Both the position numbers and the translations under genes were made by a program. DNA of 8,032 nt from an uncultured Lachnospiraceae bacterium (lineage in GTDB: Bacteria > Bacillota > Clostridia > Lachnospirales > Lachnospiraceae). Below, piece by piece: positions 1-5,168 of this stretch. The stretch spans positions 1 through 8,032 of the forward strand of contig CATLGN010000059.1 of the NCBI GenBank assembly GCA_949935685.1, in the 5' to 3' direction. Position 1 is the first letter of the stretch. Each line of letters opens with the position of its first letter. The notes beneath the pieces are model-generated. The model was not told where the DNA came from, made no database searches, and saw nothing but the letters and a program-made list of their open reading frames with translations.

Positions 1-915
1 CAGGGGGCAGGCGTCTCGTTTTCCTGTTATCAGACGTATGCGGACGGGGCTGACGGATTTGCGGAGGCCGTGGAACGCGCGGTTGCCGATGGGGCGGGTA
101 TTATTATCTGTTCGGGATATGATTTTCAGGAGGCTGTGGGGATGCTGCAGGACGCATATCCGGGGACTTCTTTTTTACTCTTGGACGGCGTTCCGCTGGA
201 CGAGGCGGGAAATCCTGTGGAGATTGCGGGAAATGTACACTGTGTTTCCTTTCGGGAAGAAGAATCGGGCTATCTTGCGGGTTATCTTGCGGTTCTGGAG
301 GGATACCACAGTCTGGGATTTATCGGCGGCAGGGAAGTGCCCGCCGTGATGCGGTATGGTTATGGTTATCTGCAGGGTATCGACGATGCGGCGCGGGCAA
401 TGGCGCTTTCGGGGGTAACGGTACATTACTGGTATGCGGACAGTTTTGAACCGGCGGAAAACGTCGAAGAGACGGCGGCAGCATGGTATACGGCGGGGAC
501 GGAGGTCATCTTTGCCTGTGGCGGTTCGCTGTATGAGTCTGTGCTGAAGGCGGCGGAGGACGGAGACGGCATGCTGATCGGCGTGGACACGGATCAGAGC
601 GCCTTGTCGGAGCGGTTTCTGACCAGTGCGGTCAAAGGGCTGGACGATGCGGTAGTCATCTCACTGGACGATTATTTTGCGGCAGGCAGGAAGTGGTCGG
701 AGGAGTTCGCCGGGCAGGCGGCGCGATACGGAATTCGGGAACGCTGCGGAGGGATTCCGGTTATGGATACCGAGTGGCGGTTCCGACATGTGACGATAGA
801 CGAATATTACGAAATGTGCCGACAGATTAAGCAGGGGATTGTTACCGTGTCAGACGAGACGGATGCGCCGCCGGAGGTATCTGTTGTCACGGTTGATCGG
901 ATACAGGGGGATTAG
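1..915 (+). CDS. BMP/PnrA-family substrate-binding protein, C-terminal part (5' end outside window)
   Basis: The reading frame is open from base 1 to the TAG at 913-915, giving 304 codons with no start in view, so the N-terminus, signal peptide and probable lipobox are missing. Several segments match the BMP/PnrA (Med-like) class of periplasmic-binding-type proteins: SGYDF (codons about 38-42), the hinge-like GFIGGREVP (106-114), VIFACGGSLYESV (169-181), IGVDTDQ (193-199) and AVKGLDDAV (210-218). The tail, with the stretch DEYYEMCRQIKQG, resembles the normal C-terminal helix of the family, so the 3' end looks complete. Characterised members bind nucleosides or related ligands outside the membrane and feed an ABC importer; no permease or ATPase gene is visible downstream, so the partners would have to lie upstream or elsewhere. 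The ligand cannot be read from the sequence. The gene probably shares a transcript with the hydrolase-like lipoprotein that begins two bases after its stop. Confidence 0.85.
   Translation, partial: QGAGVSFSCYQTYADGADGFAEAVERAVADGAGIIICSGYDFQEAVGMLQDAYPGTSFLLLDGVPLDEAGNPVEIAGNVHCVSFREEESGYLAGYLAVLEGYHSLGFIGGREVPAVMRYGYGYLQGIDDAARAMALSGVTVHYWYADSFEPAENVEETAAAWYTAGTEVIFACGGSLYESVLKAAEDGDGMLIGVDTDQSALSERFLTSAVKGLDDAVVISLDDYFAAGRKWSEEFAGQAARYGIRERCGGIPVMDTEWRFRHVTIDEYYEMCRQIKQGIVTVSDETDAPPEVSVVTVDRIQGD
905..910 (+). promoter_or_regulatory. Shine-Dalgarno site of the hydrolase-like lipoprotein, inside the upstream gene
   Basis: AGGGGG lies within the last codons of the binding-protein gene, 7 bases before ATG 918. 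It decides the start over the in-frame ATG 948, whose best nearby site (AGGA at 941-944) is only 3 bases away. Its position makes translational coupling of the two genes likely. Confidence 0.65.
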
Positions 916-917
916 CA

Positions 918-2648
918 ATGCACGGAAAAGTCGGAGCGGCAGGAAAAATGCCGTGGCGTCTGCTTGCGGCCGTGCTTTGCACGGCAGTTTTCCTGTATGG
1001 CTGCGGGCGGTATGTACCGGCCGGCGGAACGGGCGCGGAGACGGCGCATACGGAAGATGTGCCGGAAGGGATGCGTGCGGCCAATCAGGAACGCATCGCC
1101 CGCGGAGAAGTATGGATTTCCACAGAAAATCTGGCGGCATATGCGTCTGCGATGACGCTGCGTTATGACGAAATATCGCGCCAGATGGTGTATTCCGTCA
1201 CGATGCCGCAGGTCCCGGAGAGCGACGATGCGTACCTGTATCTGTTTGCCTGTGGAAGTTACGACGATTCGCCGGCGCTGCAGGGCGCTCCGGTGGCGCT
1301 GGGACTGAAGCGGAAGAACTGTGAAATTTCATTTACCTGTCAGGAGGGCGATCTGTTTCGGCTGTTTGTTCCGGCGCTTTTGATCGACGGGAGCTATATA
1401 CCGGTCGGACAGGGCGTTTATCTGTCCAATCCGGAGGCGATGGCAGAGAATCGCTCGGCCTATCCGAAAACCGCTTCCAAAAAAGGTCTTCTGCTGGATC
1501 CGGCGATGTTGTATACGGACGAACTGACGGAACTGGGCGTGAAACATGCAATTTATAATATTCCGCTGTCGCATATTATGGGGGAGACGACGAATGCGCT
1601 CTGTCCCACGATCGAATATATGTATCAGGGAACGTGTTACTATTTTAACGGAGCGGAGATTTTCGCCTATGATACGCTGTTTTCCTATCTGACAGATCTG
1701 GGGATGTGTAACACGGCGATCGTACTGAACGACTGGAATGAAACGTACGGGGAGATGATTCATCCACAGGCGTATCATCCCGACAGTGGTGCGTATTATT
1801 ATATGTTTAATACGGCGGAGGAGGCGGGGACGAAGGCGCTGGAGGCGGTGGCGAGTTTTCTGGCGCAGCGGTATTCGGATGGGGAGCACGGTATGGTGCA
1901 TAACTGGGTGATCGCCAATGAAATCAACCAATATCGCCTTTGGAATTATATGGAAACCGACGATATTATCTGCTATGCCCGGGAATTTGAAAAAGCGTTT
2001 CGAATCTTTTATCAGGCTGTACGGAGCCATTATGCCAATGCGAAGGTCTATTTCAGCATTGACCATGACTGGAACAGCAACGGCGGCGATAACAGCGAAT
2101 ATTTTAATGCCCGGGATCTGATCGAAGCCTTTCATGAAGCGGCGGTGGCGCACGGAAATTACGACTGGGGCGTTGCGATTCATCCTTATCCCGACCCGTT
2201 GACCCGTGTGAATTACTGGTCGCAGACATATGACAAAACGCAGGATGCGGAGCTTCTTACGATTATGAATCTCAGCGCGCTGACAGACTTTTTCCGGCAG
2301 GATAAATATCTGGATACGAAAGGGAATGTGAGGAATATTACCATCACGGAGCTGGGTTTTTCTTCCAGGGCAGGACAGAAATTGCAGGCGGCGGCATATG
2401 CTTACTGTTACTATATTGTGGATGCCAATCCCTATATCGATGCGCTGATACTAAACCGACAGACGGATGCGCCGGAAGAAATGCGGCAGGGGCTTGCGTT
2501 TGGCATTTATGAATATGATCATACCGAAAAATATATCAGGGATGTCTTTCGCTGCATCGATACCGGCGAAGCGCAGCAATATACCGGCTTTATGCTGAAC
2601 ATACTGGGGGCGGAAAGTCTGGAGGAGGCGCTGGCCTGGGCGAAATAA
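918..2648 (+). CDS. Lipoprotein with TIM-barrel glycoside-hydrolase-like domain (probably DUF5722)
   Basis: This 576-aa protein has a signal peptide (hydrophobic residues about 13-27) ending in the lipobox LYGC, with Cys29 as the lipidation site, so it should be anchored on the outer membrane face. After a spacer (30-65), residues about 66-185 form a beta-rich N-terminal region and about 190-560 look like a TIM barrel. Strand-like segments include AIVLNDW (267-273), WVIANEIN (330-337), KVYFSIDHDW (376-385), VAIHPYPD (419-426), ITITELGF (474-481) and ALILNR (509-514). The Asn334-Glu335 pair and Glu478 sit where clan GH-A hydrolases carry the acid/base and nucleophile, and His422-Tyr424 matches the usual active-site strand 6. 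I recall the whole pattern as DUF5722, which has no established activity. ATG 918 is preferred because AGGGGG (905-910) lies 7 bases upstream; ATG 948 would give a shorter signal peptide. The two-base gap to the preceding gene suggests coupling with the binding protein. Confidence 0.8.
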   Translation: MHGKVGAAGKMPWRLLAAVLCTAVFLYGCGRYVPAGGTGAETAHTEDVPEGMRAANQERIARGEVWISTENLAAYASAMTLRYDEISRQMVYSVTMPQVPESDDAYLYLFACGSYDDSPALQGAPVALGLKRKNCEISFTCQEGDLFRLFVPALLIDGSYIPVGQGVYLSNPEAMAENRSAYPKTASKKGLLLDPAMLYTDELTELGVKHAIYNIPLSHIMGETTNALCPTIEYMYQGTCYYFNGAEIFAYDTLFSYLTDLGMCNTAIVLNDWNETYGEMIHPQAYHPDSGAYYYMFNTAEEAGTKALEAVASFLAQRYSDGEHGMVHNWVIANEINQYRLWNYMETDDIICYAREFEKAFRIFYQAVRSHYANAKVYFSIDHDWNSNGGDNSEYFNARDLIEAFHEAAVAHGNYDWGVAIHPYPDPLTRVNYWSQTYDKTQDAELLTIMNLSALTDFFRQDKYLDTKGNVRNITITELGFSSRAGQKLQAAAYAYCYYIVDANPYIDALILNRQTDAPEEMRQGLAFGIYEYDHTEKYIRDVFRCIDTGEAQQYTGFMLNILGAESLEEALAWAK

Positions 2649-2658
2649 GAAAAAAAGA

Positions 2659-2689
2659 TTGACCTTATACTGACTATACCCTTTATAAT
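2659..2689 (+). promoter_or_regulatory. Promoter with 19-bp spacer in front of the merR-type gene
   Basis: A -35 box TTGACC (2659-2664) and a consensus -10 box TATAAT (2684-2689) are separated by 19 bp (2665-2683). That over-long spacing is the hallmark of promoters activated by MerR-family proteins, which untwist the spacer. The spacer holds TATA-N5-TATA (2666-2669 and 2675-2678), a short dyad that could be the core of the operator; the flanks do not extend the symmetry well. Transcription would start near 2696, leaving a leader of about 20 bases. The likely regulator is the gene directly downstream, implying autoregulation. Confidence 0.75.
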
Positions 2690-2717
2690 CTGCCTATCAT
2701 AATAAAGGGGTGATGGT

Positions 2718-3536
2718 ATGAATATCAATGAACTGGAGAACAGAACGGGAATTACAAAACAGAATATCCGATTTTACGAAAAAAAGGGACTGCTTCGTCC
2801 GACACGAAATGAACAGAATCATTACCGGGAATATCAGGAAGCGGATGTGGTGTGCCTGCAGCAGATTAAAATATTGCGGAAACTGGACTTGCCGATTGCG
2901 GAGATCCGCAGGATTTTTATGCGGGAGGAAACATTGAGCGAAGCCATGCGGGAGCATGAGAAGACGCTTGCCGCAAGACAAATGGAGCTTGACGCCTGCA
3001 TCAATATATGCCGCAGTCTGCAGGAGACGGAACTGGATACGATGGATACGGCAGAAATTCTGGAAAAAATGGACAAGGCAGAACAGGGCGGCGGCCTGTT
3101 TGCATCGATTATTGCGGACTATAAAAAAGTTGCGCGGGCGGAGGCGGAAAAGACGTTTTCCTTTATGCCGGATACGATGGCGATGAATCCGCAGGAATTT
3201 ACGGAAGCGCTGGTACAGTATGCCGAAAAAAACAAGCGTGAACTTGTTATGATAAGAGAGAGTATGTATCCGGTTTTTATGCTGGATGGAGAGGAGTATA
3301 CGGCAGAGCGCAGATGGACGCGCTTTGGCGCGTATATACAGTGTACGATGACATATCCGCAAACGGTGGAACCGGCGGAAGTGCCGGAGAAACGGAGAAA
3401 ATGGTATCGCTTTCTCTATCGCTATATGGCGTCGATACTTCTTGTGCTTTTTCTGATCGCAACAAGGGGTAAATGGGGCGTGCTTTTGGGTATTGTACTT
3501 GTGCCGTATCTGGTCTGGATGTTTCGGCACGGATGA
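2718..3536 (+). CDS. MerR-family transcriptional regulator with C-terminal membrane anchor
   Basis: The 272-aa product starts with a MerR DNA-binding domain: helix-turn-helix at residues 2-21 (ITKQNIRFYEKKGLL at 12-26), wing NHYREY (34-39) and second helical pair to about residue 68. A long helix, about 73-122, fits the antiparallel dimerisation coiled coil and contains Cys94 and Cys98. Residues 123-228 are a polar domain with no effector-binding fold that I recognise. The basic stretch EKRRKWYRFLYR (224-235) precedes two hydrophobic segments, about 236-249 and 253-269, so the protein should be tethered to the membrane as a hairpin with the DNA-binding end in the cytoplasm. Typical MerR proteins are 120-280 aa and soluble. 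ATG 2718 is supported by AAAGGGGTGA (2704-2713). A 19-bp-spaced promoter just upstream suggests autoregulation. The effector is unknown; membrane stress, a lipophilic drug or a redox signal through the cysteines are only guesses. Confidence 0.88.
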   Translation: MNINELENRTGITKQNIRFYEKKGLLRPTRNEQNHYREYQEADVVCLQQIKILRKLDLPIAEIRRIFMREETLSEAMREHEKTLAARQMELDACINICRSLQETELDTMDTAEILEKMDKAEQGGGLFASIIADYKKVARAEAEKTFSFMPDTMAMNPQEFTEALVQYAEKNKRELVMIRESMYPVFMLDGEEYTAERRWTRFGAYIQCTMTYPQTVEPAEVPEKRRKWYRFLYRYMASILLVLFLIATRGKWGVLLGIVLVPYLVWMFRHG

Positions 3537-3542
3537 AGAAAG

Positions 3543-3564
3543 CGCGCCGGTGTGCATCGGCGCG
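3543..3564 (+). other. GC-rich hairpin next to the kinase ribosome binding site
   Basis: CGCGCCG (3543-3549) is perfectly complementary to CGGCGCG (3558-3564), and the stem can be extended inward by a G-T and a T-A pair to leave a four-base loop. No T-run follows, so it is not a standard intrinsic terminator. The stem ends exactly where the strong Shine-Dalgarno GGGGAGGAG begins, seven bases after the merR stop codon. It could protect an RNA end after cleavage or influence translation of the kinase. Confidence 0.6.
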
Positions 3565-3576
3565 GGGAGGAGAGCT

Positions 3577-4482
3577 ATGACTTTTGCAGATGTACCGTTA
3601 TTTTTTTCTCTGCAGGAAGCGCTGGCAGCGCTGTTTGGAAATCATGTCAGGGTGGCGCGCTCTGACCGCGTCGCGGGCGGGGATTGTAATCAGGCGTTTC
3701 GCCTGACGCTGGATAACGGTATGTCTGTTTTTATGAAAGTGAACCGAACCGAAAATGCAGCGTTTTTTGCGGCGGAGACGGCGGGGCTGCGCGCGATCGC
3801 ACAGACGGGAGCCATCGGGACGCCGGGCATTTTGTGCCGCGGAACGGACTCGGACGGCTATGCCTTTTTGATGCTGGAACTGATTGTGGGAGCACGGCGC
3901 GTTCCGGCTTATCAGGAGACCTTTGCGCGCGAACTCGCCGCCATGCACCGTGCGGACACGGCGGCGTTTACGGGAGCCGGCCGGTTTGGATTTCACAGCG
4001 ATAACTATATCGGTTCCGGGGAACAGTCCAATGCGCCGCATGACAGTTGGACGACGTTTTTCCGGGACTGCCGGCTGGAGCCGCAGTTCCGCCGGGCCGC
4101 GGGCTATCTGGATACGGCGGACCGGAAACGGGCGGCGAGACTGCTGGAAAAGACGGCGGACATCCTTGTGGAACCGCCGCATCCGTCTTTGCTGCACGGT
4201 GATCTCTGGTCGGGAAACGTTATGACGGGAGACGATGGGAAGGCATGGCTGATTGACCCGGCTTCCTATGTCGGGCATGCCGAGGCGGATCTTGCGATGA
4301 CGGAGCTTTTCGGGCGGTTTTCGCAGACTTTTTATGACGCTTACCGTGAGGCGGCTCCATTGCAGCCGGGGTATGCGGAACGCCGGGATTTTTACAATCT
4401 GTATCATCTTTTGAATCATCTGAACCTGTTTGGCGCTTCCTACCTGCCGTCTGTCCGCCAGATTATGCGGAAATATGGATAA
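3577..4482 (+). CDS. Fructosamine/ketosamine kinase-family protein
   Basis: The 301-aa product has the length and signatures of the fructosamine kinase family, a branch of the aminoglycoside-phosphotransferase/protein-kinase-like fold. Visible motifs are the nucleotide loop GGDCNQAFRL (34-43), ATP-binding Lys54 in VFMKVN, the catalytic loop HGDLWSGN (207-214) with Asp209 as base and Asn214, the metal-binding Asp227 in IDPASYVGH, and the family tail EADLAMTELFG (236-246). Members phosphorylate sugar amines formed by glycation (fructosamines, or more often in bacteria ribulosamines and erythrulosamines), which leads to deglycation; they act in the cytoplasm. The substrate here is unknown. ATG 3577 is chosen because GGGGAGGAG (3564-3572) stands just upstream; a longer frame from 3493 would overlap the merR gene and lacks family similarity. 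Cys37 replaces the Ile usual in bacterial GGDINQ loops and lies beside the position of a redox-active cysteine described in eukaryotic members. Confidence 0.9.
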   Translation: MTFADVPLFFSLQEALAALFGNHVRVARSDRVAGGDCNQAFRLTLDNGMSVFMKVNRTENAAFFAAETAGLRAIAQTGAIGTPGILCRGTDSDGYAFLMLELIVGARRVPAYQETFARELAAMHRADTAAFTGAGRFGFHSDNYIGSGEQSNAPHDSWTTFFRDCRLEPQFRRAAGYLDTADRKRAARLLEKTADILVEPPHPSLLHGDLWSGNVMTGDDGKAWLIDPASYVGHAEADLAMTELFGRFSQTFYDAYREAAPLQPGYAERRDFYNLYHLLNHLNLFGASYLPSVRQIMRKYG

Positions 4483-4494
4483 CAGACAGGCTGA

Positions 4495-4517
4495 CCGGCG
4501 CACATTCCGGCTTTTTT
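4495..4517 (+). terminator. Possible weak intrinsic terminator after the kinase gene
   Basis: CCGG (4495-4498) can pair with CCGG (4507-4510) around an eight-base loop and is followed by C and six T residues (4512-4517). The T-run is convincing but the stem is only four perfect pairs, so termination would be partial at best. It falls 12 bases after the kinase stop and before the Shine-Dalgarno site of the ferritin-like gene. Confidence 0.4.
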
Positions 4518-4555
4518 GACATATGATGGCAGAAAGGGTTAGGGGGACGCTGTCT

Positions 4556-5110
4556 ATGTCAAAGGAAGGGAATGTTGCGCCTCTGGAAAATATGTGCAGC
4601 TTTCATGGCCTGACACCGGCTATGATGGATCTGCCTTATCCGCCCATTCGGGTGCAGGCGAAAAACCGGGCGTATGCCGATCTGCTGAGCGTGGATTATT
4701 GTGGGGCGGTATCGGAACTGTCGGCCATCACACAGTATATCAACAATGAAAACCGTCTGGCGTGTGAGAACTGTCCGCTTGCCAAAACGCTTCTCAGCAT
4801 TGCGATGGCGGAGATGATGCATCTGCAGAAATTGGGGGAACTGATCTGGCTTCTGGGCGGAGAGGTGGATTTTGTGGCAAGGTACTGCGGCGGAAGAAAA
4901 CGGATGTGGACGCCGCAATATCTGACACTGCCCTGTCAGACAGCCGAAATGCTGGCGGCTGATGTGGAGAGTGAAAAACAGGCCATTGCGCAGTATGCGA
5001 TGCATATCCGGCAGATGGATGATGCGTGCGTGAATGCGGTTATACAGCGCATTATCAAGGATGAAGAGTATCATATTATGATGCTGCAGACACTGATAAA
5101 AGAATTGTAA
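4556..5110 (+). CDS. Ferritin-like (rubrerythrin-type) di-iron protein
   Basis: This 184-aa protein shows the two-times-two helix layout of ferritin-like domains. Helix 1 carries Glu54 (VSELSAITQY), helix 2 the pair Glu86 and His89 (AEMMH), helix 3 Glu138 or Glu140 (VESEKQAIAQY), and helix 4 Glu170 and His173 (KDEEYH). Two E-x2-H motifs plus two single glutamates form a complete set of ligands for a dinuclear iron or manganese site. A region of about 40 residues rich in Pro and Met precedes the bundle, and a loop at 103-125 with CGGRKRMW links the two halves. There is no rubredoxin-like Cys4 domain, so it is not a full rubrerythrin. Members of the superfamily store iron or destroy peroxide; the activity here cannot be told. 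ATG 4556 is preferred because AGGGGGA (4541-4547) is 8 bases upstream, whereas ATG 4523 has no ribosome binding site. Confidence 0.8.
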   Translation: MSKEGNVAPLENMCSFHGLTPAMMDLPYPPIRVQAKNRAYADLLSVDYCGAVSELSAITQYINNENRLACENCPLAKTLLSIAMAEMMHLQKLGELIWLLGGEVDFVARYCGGRKRMWTPQYLTLPCQTAEMLAADVESEKQAIAQYAMHIRQMDDACVNAVIQRIIKDEEYHIMMLQTLIKEL

Positions 5111-5116
5111 TACTGC

Positions 5117-5145
5117 TTGACATATAAATCTTACATGTGTAATAT
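5117..5145 (+). promoter_or_regulatory. Promoter with overlapping palindrome before the duplicated lipoprotein
   Basis: TTGACA (5117-5122) is a perfect -35 box and TAATAT (5140-5145) a fair -10 box, with a 17-bp spacer. The palindrome TTACA-TG-TGTAA (5131-5142) fills the end of the spacer and enters the -10 box, which is where a repressor would block RNA polymerase. Its TACA/TGTA arms resemble sites used by BlaI/MecI-type repressors, but no such gene is in the window. Confidence 0.65.
5131..5142. promoter_or_regulatory. Candidate operator, TTACA-TG-TGTAA
   Basis: Two perfect 5-bp inverted arms separated by two bases lie across the -10 region. The position fits repression; the cognate regulator is unknown. 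Confidence 0.45.
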
Positions 5146-5168
5146 ATAGTGCACGAGGTGTGGGATTT

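Noticed and set aside
1329..2183. A 284-codon open frame on the minus strand inside the hydrolase-like gene
   Set aside because: Its low-complexity Arg/Ile/His composition and full overlap with a gene that shows clear active-site motifs mark it as an antisense shadow.
2649..2658. A-rich run after the hydrolase-like gene as a terminator
   Set aside because: On the plus strand it is a run of A residues, not T, and I found no stem before it.
3493..3576. Upstream extension of the kinase reading frame
   Set aside because: These 28 codons overlap the end of merR, include the hairpin and have no ribosome binding site, while GGGGAGGAG sits just before ATG 3577.
4516..4544. TTGACA before the ferritin-like gene as a promoter
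   Set aside because: The -35 is perfect (4516-4521), but 16-18 bases downstream the sequence is GTTAGGGG-like with no -10 box, and the T-run that forms the TTGACA is better explained by the terminator candidate.
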